DNA of 10,255 nt, taken from the NCBI GenBank assembly GCA_002359465.1, contig DENA01000005.1:486-10740 (forward strand). Direction: 5' to 3'. Positions 1-5,291 of this stretch are shown in pieces. How positions within the stretch are numbered: position 1 is the first letter of the stretch; the number at the start of each line of letters is the position of its first letter. The notes under the pieces are model-generated. The model was not told the origin of the DNA. It saw nothing but the letters and a program-made list of their open reading frames with translations, and searched no databases. The position numbers were made by a program, and so were the translations under genes. The DNA is from Ruminococcaceae bacterium UBA2656. GTDB taxonomy: Bacteria; Bacillota; Clostridia; Oscillospirales; Acutalibacteraceae.

Positions 1-137
1 CAGCCGGACTCCCCCACCAGCCCAACGATTTCCCCCTTATCAATGTGAAACGAGATATCGTCAATGGCGGTGACTTTTCCTTTGCGCTTTTTGAATTCCG
101 TGCGCAAATGATTCACTTCTAACATTACTTCTGCCAT
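1..137 (-). CDS. Peptide ABC transporter ATP-binding protein, N-terminal fragment (DppD/OppD type)
   Basis: This is the first 45 codons of an ABC ATPase that would power the two permeases encoded just upstream, hydrolysing ATP on the cytoplasmic face. The visible part begins MAEVMLEVNHLRTEF, continues with a basic KKRKGK stretch and VTAIDDISFHI, and runs to the start of the Walker A loop (GLVGESG) before the window ends. The order LEV..LRTEF....AIDDISF....GEIVGLVGESG is the standard beginning of DppD/OppD subunits. The start at 137 sits 12 bp after the permease stop and has a weak ribosome site (TAGGTG). An ATG at 126 is an alternative start. The Walker B, signature and C-terminal oligopeptide domains lie outside the window, as presumably does a DppF partner. 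Confidence 0.85.
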   Translation of the reverse strand, partial: MAEVMLEVNHLRTEFKKRKGKVTAIDDISFHIDKGEIVGLVGESG

Positions 138-149
138 ACTTACACCTAC

Positions 150-1046
150 TTACTGGATTTTGGGATCGAGCGTATCTCTTAGGCCGTCTCCCAAAAGGTT
201 GAAAGCAAGAACCGTCAAAAAGATGATTCCGCCGGAAAAATATACGATGTGCGGAGCAACCCCCAGATAATTTCTGCCTGTGGAAAGCATGGCGCCCCAG
301 TCCGGCTCCGTCGGCTTTGCGCCGAAACCCAGAAAACTGAGAGATGCCGCCGCCAAAATAGCGGTACCGATACGCATGGTGAAGTTGACAATGATGCTCG
401 CGACGGTCCCGGGGAAAATATGCTTCCACATGATGCTTGCGTTGGAGCATCCCAGGGATCGCGCCGCCTCCACGTAAAGCGACTGTTTAACGGCAAGTGT
501 GGCGCTTCGCATAATTCTTGCAAAGGACGGCACGCTGAACACGGCGACCGCGATTACAACGTTGGAAAGCCCGGGCCCGATAACCGCGACAATGGCGATG
601 GCCAGAAGCAGATCAGGGAACGCGAGCAGAACGTCCGCACTGCGCATGATCAGGCTGTCAATCCAGCCGCCGTAGTATCCGGCGAGGATTCCCAAAATCG
701 CGCCGGCCGCCGCGCCGATCGTAACCGAACTGAGCGAAACCGACAGGGAAAGCTGGCTGCCTGCAAGCAGTCTGCTGAAAATATCTCTTCCGTACTCGTC
801 GGTTCCAAACAAATGCTTGGAATCAGGGGCGGAAAGAATCGCATTGTAATCCGGCGCGGCAGGGCTGAACGGTTCCAGCATCGGCGCAAGGAACGCGATA
901 ACAACAAGCAGAACGATAAAGACGGCCGCAATAACAGCTGTTTTTCTGCTCAGAAACTTTATAATAAAAGCCTTTGTCCGGCTCTGCCTTGGAACAGGCG
1001 CCTGCTCCGCATGAGGTACGTTTAAAGCCTTTTTTTCTTTAGACAT
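150..1046 (-). CDS. Peptide ABC transporter permease, GsiD/DppC type
   Basis: Second inner-membrane permease of a peptide-class importer, 298 aa. The N-terminus is cytoplasmic and polar, followed by a first membrane helix at about residues 37-56. The family motif LFGTDEYGRDIFSR is at 79-92. Further helices lie at about 103-125, 140-158, 160-176, 214-238 and 267-285. The cytoplasmic EAA loop that docks the ATPase is around 191-212 (YVEAARSLG ... KHIFP). The C-terminus LLGDGLRDTLDPKI is typical, and the whole protein resembles E. coli GsiD closely from memory. An in-frame ATG at 1070 exists, but the start at 1046 is preferred because AAGGAGG lies 8 bases before it. That ribosome site overlaps the stop codon of the upstream permease, so the two are likely translationally coupled. 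Substrate (dipeptides, glutathione or similar) is not decided by the sequence. Confidence 0.93.
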   Translation of the reverse strand: MSKEKKALNVPHAEQAPVPRQSRTKAFIIKFLSRKTAVIAAVFIVLLVVIAFLAPMLEPFSPAAPDYNAILSAPDSKHLFGTDEYGRDIFSRLLAGSQLSLSVSLSSVTIGAAAGAILGILAGYYGGWIDSLIMRSADVLLAFPDLLLAIAIVAVIGPGLSNVVIAVAVFSVPSFARIMRSATLAVKQSLYVEAARSLGCSNASIMWKHIFPGTVASIIVNFTMRIGTAILAAASLSFLGFGAKPTEPDWGAMLSTGRNYLGVAPHIVYFSGGIIFLTVLAFNLLGDGLRDTLDPKIQ

Positions 1047-1059
1047 TTTGCAATCCTCC

Positions 1060-1983
1060 TTAACTTTCATAACGTATCTTCGGATTTAAGACGCCATAAA
1101 GCAAGTCAACGATCAGGTTGATGACGACAAATTGCAAAGAAAACAGCAGCAACTCCGCCTCAATGACGGGATAGTCACGGAACTGAATCGAATCGACGAG
1201 CAGTCTGCCCATTCCGGGAATGGTAAATACGGTTTCCACCAGTATCGAGCCGGCAAGCAGTCCGCCGATTTGCAATCCGGCAACCGTGACAACTTCAATA
1301 AGGGAATTCCGGAAGGCATGCTTCATTACCACCATGGATTCCTTTTGTCCTTTTGCGCGCGCGGTACGAACGTAATCCTCTTTCATGTTTTCCAGCATGG
1401 AGGAACGCGAAAAGCGCGCCATAATGGCCATAACGCCGACTCCCAGGCTGAAGGACGGCAGAATATAGCTTTGAATATTATCCAGCCCTCCGGTCGGCAG
1501 CCACCCCAGTTGTACGGAAAAAATCTGAATCAGGACAAGACCCAGCCAGAAAACCGGTATGGATATACCGGAAATGGCAATCAGCATTCCTATATAGTCC
1601 CCCCATTTCCCTCGCTTTACCGCTGAGAATACCCCTAAAAGCACCCCGATAATTAAAGACCACACCAAAGCGCATCCCGCCAGCGTAAAGGTAGGTTTAA
1701 AGCGCGGCCCGATCATTTCGGTTACGCTTTGCCCCGTTGTGGAAGAGGTTCCCAGATCCCCGTGAAACATCCTGTTGAGATACATAAAATACTGATTCAT
1801 AAGAGGCTGATCCAGTCCCAGGCTCTGACGCGTCCGGTTGATTTCCTCCATGGTAGCATCCTTGCCCGCCATGAGGCGGGCCGGGTCACCGGGAATCATG
1901 TGTACAAACATGAAAATAATAAAGGAAATAACCAGCATCAGGGGGATGGTCCCCAATACTCTTTTAATAAAATAACGGCCCAA
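1060..1983 (-). CDS. Peptide ABC transporter permease, GsiC/DppB type (TTG start)
   Basis: First inner-membrane permease of the importer, 307 aa, forming a heterodimer with the GsiD-like subunit. It starts MGRYFIKRVLGTIPLM. A first helix is at about residues 9-30, followed by HMIPGDPARLMAG and the conserved LGLDQP segment (about 55-60). Further helices are at about 99-121, 133-156, 174-190, 231-253 and 277-300. The EAA loop YVRTARAKG is at 204-212. GsiC hallmarks include SGISIPVFWLGL, LGWLPTGG, GMGRLLVDSI, RDYPVI and the LNPKIRY end. The reading frame stays open upstream to 2103, but that stretch overlaps the preceding gene and does not look like a permease. A TTG at 1983 has GGAGG 7 bases before it and matches the family N-terminus, so TTG is the chosen start. 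The gene ends 13 bp before the next permease. Confidence 0.92.
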   Translation of the reverse strand: MGRYFIKRVLGTIPLMLVISFIIFMFVHMIPGDPARLMAGKDATMEEINRTRQSLGLDQPLMNQYFMYLNRMFHGDLGTSSTTGQSVTEMIGPRFKPTFTLAGCALVWSLIIGVLLGVFSAVKRGKWGDYIGMLIAISGISIPVFWLGLVLIQIFSVQLGWLPTGGLDNIQSYILPSFSLGVGVMAIMARFSRSSMLENMKEDYVRTARAKGQKESMVVMKHAFRNSLIEVVTVAGLQIGGLLAGSILVETVFTIPGMGRLLVDSIQFRDYPVIEAELLLFSLQFVVINLIVDLLYGVLNPKIRYES

Positions 1984-2013
1984 ATGACGACCTCCAGTCA
2001 AGACTAATCTATA

Positions 2014-2049
2014 AAAGGGCCCGGCAACATGGCAGTTACCAGACCCTTT
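2014..2049 (-). promoter_or_regulatory. Intercistronic stem-loop between binding-protein and permease genes
   Basis: In the transcript the 79-bp gap contains AAAGGGTCTGGTAAC, a 6-base loop (TGCCAT) and GTTGCCGGGCCCTTT. These form a 15-bp stem without mismatches, counting three G-U pairs. Only four Ts follow, then ATAG, so it is not a classical strong terminator. Such hairpins after the binding-protein gene are commonly mRNA stabilisers or partial terminators that keep the binding protein in excess over the membrane subunits. That role is inferred here. Confidence 0.7.
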
Positions 2050-2062
2050 CCAAATGCAAAGT

Positions 2063-3670
2063 TTAGTGGGCGAGCGTAGCCTGTGCGCAGGAGATTGATC
2101 CATCCGCCATCATATAAACATTGCTTGCATAATTCTTAATACCGTACTGTACGACCGGTTGGCCAAGAAACAGCCACGGCGCGTCGTTCCAGATGGTTTT
2201 CTGAGCCTCGGCGTAAATGGAAGTCAGTTTTTCGGGTGAAGTTTGAGAAAGGCCCTGATCCAGAAGTTTATCGATCGCCGGATTGTTGTAGTAAGCTGTA
2301 TTTGCATTGACCGGCGGAATATTCTGGCTGTAGAACAGTGCGCGAAGAGCACCGTCCGCGTCGCCGCTCGACGGAGACCAGTTTACATACCACATATCGA
2401 TCTTGGATTCCGCAGCGGTCTTTGCTTCGTTGATCTTATCGTTCAGCGTAGCGCCTTCCATCGGCACAACTTCAGCGGTGATACCGACCTGAGCGAGCTG
2501 CTGGTTGATGAACTGCATGCCCTTTACGGAGTCGGAAGTATTGTCAGACCATATCGTCGTCTTAAAGCCGTTCGGATAGCCGGCCTCTTTCAAGAGTTCC
2601 TTTGCTTTCTGAATATTGAACGCGTATTCTTCCTGCTTGCTGTAATACTGGGTTGTGGAAGCCATCGGAGAGGTCGCATGGTCTCCGTAGCCGCCGTAAA
2701 CCACTTTAACAAAGGCATCCTTGTCGATCGCGTAGTTCATTGCCTGGCGAACCTTGACGTTATCGAACGGCTTATGGCTCATATTCAGTGTCACATAATA
2801 GACAATATTGGAAGGTACGGACTCAACCTTGACGTCCTTTGCGCCGTCAATGGATTTGATCTGCTCCGGGGGAATCGGATAAACCATATCGGCTTCGCCT
2901 GTCTGAAGCATGGCGATGCGGGAACCGGCTTCCGGAACAACCTTGAAGGTAATGGAGTCGACGCCCGGCTTGGTGCCCCAGTAGCTATCGTTGCGAACAA
3001 CGGTCAAGTGATCCGCCTGATCCCACTCCTTCAGCTTGTAAGGACCGGTGCCAACCGCGACGGAATTCAGCTTTGTGCCGTCTTTAATGGCTTTTGGACT
3101 GGCGATGCCGAAGTTGGTCATCTTGTTGATGAATACGCTGTAGGGTTCTTTCAGCGTAATCTGAATGGTGTTGGCATCCGTGCATTTTACCTCTTTTACT
3201 TTGGCAAAATATTTGCGCTCTTTCAGGTTGTTCTTTTCATCCATGCAGCGCTCGATGTTTGCCTTTACGGCGTCTGCATTAAAGTCGGTGCCGTCCGTGA
3301 ATTTAACGCCCGTCTGAAGGGTAAAGGTGTAAATAAGCCCGTCCTTCGAAACGGTGTACGATTTCGCAAGCTGCGGTACGATATTCTTCATGTCCTTGTC
3401 AAAGGTCAAAAGCGATTCGTACATGGTGCGGTTTGCAGAAATGGTGTTGGTGGACGTCATATTGTGCGGATCAAGTGTCAATACGGTTTCGGACGTCGCA
3501 ATTACAAGATCATTGTCCTTTGATTTCGCGCCGGCATTCGCATTTCCGGAGGCGCTTGGCTGCGCCTGAGAGCCGGTGGAATTTGTCCCGCCGGAACCGC
3601 AGGCCGTAAACAGCATCGCGCTGGCAAGGACAAGCGATACAATCGCAATTGCTTTTTTACGTAGTTTCAT
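2063..3670 (-). CDS. Peptide ABC transporter substrate-binding lipoprotein, GsiB/DppA type (SBP family 5)
   Basis: Extracytoplasmic binding protein of 535 aa that captures the transported peptide-like ligand for the two permeases downstream. The N-terminus is a lipoprotein signal: KLRKK, a hydrophobic core at about residues 7-21, then LFTAC with the lipidated Cys at 24. A Gly/Ser/Asn-rich linker runs to about residue 52. The SBP_bac_5 fold follows, with LVIATSETVLTLDPHN, MYESLLTFDKDMKNIVPQLA, KFTDGTDFNADAVKANIERC, VGTGPYKL, KPFDNVKVRQAMNYAIDKDA and ELLKEAGYPNGF all recognisable. Several of these and the region around the QQLAQVGI segment match E. coli GsiB closely from memory, so a glutathione- or dipeptide-type ligand is plausible but unproven. 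AAGGAG lies 7 bases before the ATG. It is the first gene of the operon, with a long leader upstream. Confidence 0.93.
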   Translation of the reverse strand: MKLRKKAIAIVSLVLASAMLFTACGSGGTNSTGSQAQPSASGNANAGAKSKDNDLVIATSETVLTLDPHNMTSTNTISANRTMYESLLTFDKDMKNIVPQLAKSYTVSKDGLIYTFTLQTGVKFTDGTDFNADAVKANIERCMDEKNNLKERKYFAKVKEVKCTDANTIQITLKEPYSVFINKMTNFGIASPKAIKDGTKLNSVAVGTGPYKLKEWDQADHLTVVRNDSYWGTKPGVDSITFKVVPEAGSRIAMLQTGEADMVYPIPPEQIKSIDGAKDVKVESVPSNIVYYVTLNMSHKPFDNVKVRQAMNYAIDKDAFVKVVYGGYGDHATSPMASTTQYYSKQEEYAFNIQKAKELLKEAGYPNGFKTTIWSDNTSDSVKGMQFINQQLAQVGITAEVVPMEGATLNDKINEAKTAAESKIDMWYVNWSPSSGDADGALRALFYSQNIPPVNANTAYYNNPAIDKLLDQGLSQTSPEKLTSIYAEAQKTIWNDAPWLFLGQPVVQYGIKNYASNVYMMADGSISCAQATLAH

Positions 3671-3711
3671 AAGACCACTCCTTTTTGTTCGTAATTTACA
3701 TTATCATTCGT

Positions 3712-3741
3712 ATTGTCCGATCGATTATGTAACCGGACAAT
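3712..3741 (-). promoter_or_regulatory. Inverted repeat 42 bp upstream of the binding-protein start
   Basis: ATTGTCCG at 3712-3719 and CGGACAAT at 3734-3741 are perfect 8-bp inverted copies separated by 14 bases. On the minus strand the two arms also give TTGTCC and GACAAT with 17-bp spacing, a mediocre -35/-10 pair (4 of 6 each). The element could therefore be an operator laid over a second, weaker promoter, or a hairpin in the leader RNA. The sequence alone does not separate these. Confidence 0.45.
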
Positions 3742-3943
3742 GCTTACAGAAATAAAGTCTGCCGGCTTGCAGGAAAACAAACTGAAAATTTCAAGTTCAG
3801 GAAATCGATCCAAATTACTCAGTTGATAACATAATGTTACCAATCAGCTGCCAGCAGCAGCAATATATCCACTATTTTTCAACATTTTCTATTGGAATTT
3901 ACATATCAATATAAGTTTCTTTTAATAAATCACATAATGTTTT

Positions 3944-3970
3944 TAAACTCACTTTATTAACTTGAGTTTA
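3944..3970. promoter_or_regulatory. Putative operator over the transcription start
   Basis: TAAACTCA (3944-3951) and TGAGTTTA (3963-3970) are perfect 8-bp inverted arms with an 11-bp spacer. The right arm touches the -10 element of the promoter at 3970-3998, and the repeat covers roughly positions -7 to +20 of the expected transcript. A repressor bound here would block initiation. No regulator gene for this operon is seen in the window. Confidence 0.45.
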
Positions 3971-3998
3971 TAATATCAAAATTAAAGTCCAAAGTCAA
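3970..3998 (-). promoter_or_regulatory. Sigma-A promoter for the peptide importer operon
   Basis: Read on the minus strand, TTGACT (3993-3998) is followed after exactly 17 bases by TATTAT (3970-3975). A TG dinucleotide one base before the -10 gives an extended -10 (TGATATTAT). The predicted start near 3963 gives a leader of about 290 nt before the first gene, which is unusually long and repeat-rich. No shorter-range promoter of similar quality was seen. Confidence 0.6.
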
Positions 3999-4130
3999 CA
4001 AAAAAATACATGAAAATCAAATACTTTTATTCACAAAACCCAGAAACGGGATTCAGAATAATAGTGGTTATCAACTGATTTCGTAGCTCTTTGACTCATT
4101 GATACTTCTCCCCTTCGTGGGATAATCAGG

Positions 4131-4313
4131 TTATGGGTGATCGGATTGATGTTTGAGATAAATATTCAATCCTTTTTGGTTAAAATCTTCTCTGACCCGT
4201 TCCAATTCCTCTGGTGTTTTGTTTATGTAAGCGGCATCACTGATCAAAATATGTGTATTTCCTATGTAATAATCTTTGACAATATTGCCTTTCACAGGAA
4301 TCTTCGCGAGCAT
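4131..4313 (-). CDS. Small protein of unknown function, 60 aa, downstream of an XRE remnant
   Basis: A 60-aa protein beginning MLAKIPVKGNIVKDYYIGNTHI and ending in a charged, helix-like tail (KTPEELERVREDFNQKGLNIYLK). It has no signal peptide, membrane segment or catalytic motif. Small proteins with a YYIGNT-like strand followed by KTPEE and a helix are, from memory, often found beside recombinases and XRE regulators in clostridial mobile elements; this was not checked. The frame is open to a GTG at 4322. The ATG at 4313 is preferred because GAGG sits 8 bases before it, whereas the ATG at 4319 would be only 2 bases away. It begins 42 bp after the XRE remnant's stop in the same direction, so they probably shared a transcript. 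No intact promoter upstream of the remnant is visible. Confidence 0.6.
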   Translation of the reverse strand: MLAKIPVKGNIVKDYYIGNTHILISDAAYINKTPEELERVREDFNQKGLNIYLKHQSDHP

Positions 4314-4355
4314 CTTCATCACCTCGTTTCATGTGTATTGCAGTTCCGGATTGTC

Positions 4356-4496
4356 CTATGCAATTTCGCTATAAAGATCATCTATATGGCAGCCTAGTAT
4401 TTTAGCTAACTGGGGGAGCCTGTCAGAGCGTGGAAAACTACTCCCCGTCTCCCACATTGCAACAGTGGACTGGTTGGTTTTTAAAATCTGTGCCGG
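4356..4496 (-). pseudogene. XRE-family HTH regulator, 5'-truncated remnant
   Basis: Read on the minus strand, this frame gives AQILKTNQSTVAMWETG followed by SSFPRSDRLPQLAKILGC, HIDDLYSEIA and a stop. That is the second half of a Cro/CI-type helix-turn-helix domain: the recognition helix NQSTVAMWETG, then the P..D.L..LA..LGC..DDL ending that is very typical of XRE proteins. The first helices and the start codon are missing. Upstream of the AQIL segment the frame loses resemblance (RTLLILP) and hits a stop at 4515-4517. Position 4496 is therefore an estimate of where homology ends. It lies just upstream of the 60-aa gene and was probably its operon partner. It is not expected to make a functional DNA-binding protein. 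Confidence 0.7.
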
Positions 4497-4497
4497 A

Positions 4498-4770
4498 AGA
4501 ATTAGAAGCGTTCTTTATATTGTGAAAATGCTTTTAAAAGACACGGTATCCTTAGAAAACTTATCGTATAAAGACACTATTAATTACATATCGATATTAT
4601 ACCAGGGGAAGGTCACCAAATGGATCTGCAGATTCATTCTCTCCTCGACCCATAAGTTGCTTGTCATCCCGGATGAAAACAAAAAAGAGGTTCGCTACAC
4701 TCCGGACAGTAGCTACGATATTCATAAATACAAAGATAAACTGGTTGAAGTGACAAACAGATATTTATAA
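4498..4770 (+). pseudogene. C-terminal remnant, probably of a type I R-like restriction endonuclease family protein
   Basis: The frame reads KMLLKDTVSLENLSYKDTINY, then ISILYQGKVTKWICRFIL, VIPDENKKEVRY, and ends YDIHKYKDKLVEVTNRYL. From memory this pattern (a YKDT segment, KWICR, PDENKKE, then DI.KY.D....V..RYL) matches the C-terminal domain of stand-alone proteins with an HsdR-type N-terminal nuclease domain. The assignment rests on recall and needs a profile search. The open frame extends left to a GTG at 4465, but those codons lie antisense to the XRE remnant and have no ribosome site, so the true N-terminal part looks lost. The ATG at 4528 also lacks a ribosome site. The gene ends 27 bp before the PH-domain gene in the same direction. 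Confidence 0.45.
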
Positions 4771-4797
4771 AAAATTTACGATGAAAGAGGAACGAAA

Positions 4798-5235
4798 ATG
4801 GCCTTTAAAAACTTAATGAATGGACTGCCCGGCAACATGAACGAGGTATCTGTTGATCAGTTCCAAACAGAGTACGGCCCCTATTTGATGGATGGTGAAA
4901 CAATCACAATTGGGTTTAAGCTTGTTCGTGATGTGGTACTTTTTACAGATAAACGTATTGTATCTTCCGACAAACAAGGCACTACCGGCCAAAAGATGCG
5001 GGTGACATCCATTAAGCTGTCCACCATCATTGATGTCACGGCTGAAACCGCTGGCTTTGGCGTGGATGACAGCGAGATCACCGTTACATTTATTATCACC
5101 CCATATCTACACGCAAACACCTTACAGGAGGACAGCAAAAAATTTGAGTTCCCGAAGAAATACAACATTCAGCCATTATATAAAATGCTCGAAGAATTAT
5201 CCCATACGAATTTCGAACGCATAAACAATATTTAA
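4798..5235 (+). CDS. Bacterial PH-domain protein (bPH_1, PF08000-like)
   Basis: A 145-aa protein with one bacterial pleckstrin-homology-like domain. The family's signature lies in the middle: FKLVRDVVLFTDKRIVSSDKQG (about residues 40-61), where strand KLVRD leads into FTDKR and a KQG.TG.K turn. This is followed by I.L..I..V..ETAG (about 72-86) and a closing helix at about 123-136. In known members the N-terminal NEVSVDQFQTEYGPYL stretch is a short helix before the domain. Biochemical role is unknown for most of this family. There is no signal peptide or membrane segment, so it is cytoplasmic. AGAGGA lies 7 bases before the ATG. It sits between an endonuclease remnant and the recombinase, all on the plus strand, so it is probably cargo of the element. 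It appears intact, with usual or slightly greater length. Confidence 0.85.
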   Translation: MAFKNLMNGLPGNMNEVSVDQFQTEYGPYLMDGETITIGFKLVRDVVLFTDKRIVSSDKQGTTGQKMRVTSIKLSTIIDVTAETAGFGVDDSEITVTFIITPYLHANTLQEDSKKFEFPKKYNIQPLYKMLEELSHTNFERINNI

Positions 5236-5242
5236 ACCAGTG

Positions 5243-5266
5243 CCCCACGTCATAACCGGCGTGGGG
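5243..5266 (+). promoter_or_regulatory. Stem-loop in the PH-gene/recombinase gap
   Basis: CCCCACGTC and GGCGTGGGG pair as a 9-bp stem (one G-U) around a 6-base ATAACC loop, 8 bases after the PH-gene stop. No T-run follows, so it is not a standard terminator. It ends 25 bases before the recombinase ATG and could influence mRNA stability or recombinase translation. Confidence 0.5.
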
Positions 5267-5291
5267 ATACGAATCTCCGGAGGATATTCAG

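Larger units (their letters stand above)
3819..4078. repeat. 12-bp inverted repeat pair bracketing the peptide-operon promoter
   Basis: TCAGTTGATAAC at 3819-3830 has an exact inverted copy, GTTATCAACTGA, at 4067-4078. The two arms are 236 bp apart and enclose AT-rich non-coding DNA containing the promoter at 3970-3998. No matching target-site duplication is visible outside the arms (ATTAC on the left, TTTCG on the right). The arms could be paired operators for a looping regulator or the terminal repeats of a small non-autonomous element. Inside, ACATAATGTT occurs twice, at 3829-3838 and 3932-3941. The first copy is part of the palindrome TAACATAATGTTA and overlaps the left arm by two bases. 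Confidence 0.5.

Noticed and set aside
249..1025. Plus-strand open frame (258 codons) antisense to the GsiD-like permease
   Set aside because: Very Arg/Asn/Gln-rich with no recognisable domain; it is a shadow of the permease gene.
2243..3523. Long plus-strand open frame (426 codons) antisense to the binding-protein gene
   Set aside because: It mirrors a clearly coding minus-strand gene, has no family features or ribosome site, and its composition is that expected from the opposite strand of biased codons.
4131..4146. Possible second copy of the feoB core (TTATGGGTGATCGG compared with GTATGGGATTCGG at 6731)
   Set aside because: Similarity needs an insertion and a mismatch over about 13 bases and falls at the stop codon of a gene; chance is the simpler explanation.
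4137..4397. Plus-strand 86-codon frame antisense to the 60-aa gene and XRE remnant
   Set aside because: No ribosome site, and the minus strand carries better supported coding sequence including a clear HTH segment.
4465..4497. GTG start at 4465 for the endonuclease-like remnant
   Set aside because: The first 11 codons are antisense to the XRE helix-turn-helix and there is no ribosome site, so a real start here is unlikely.
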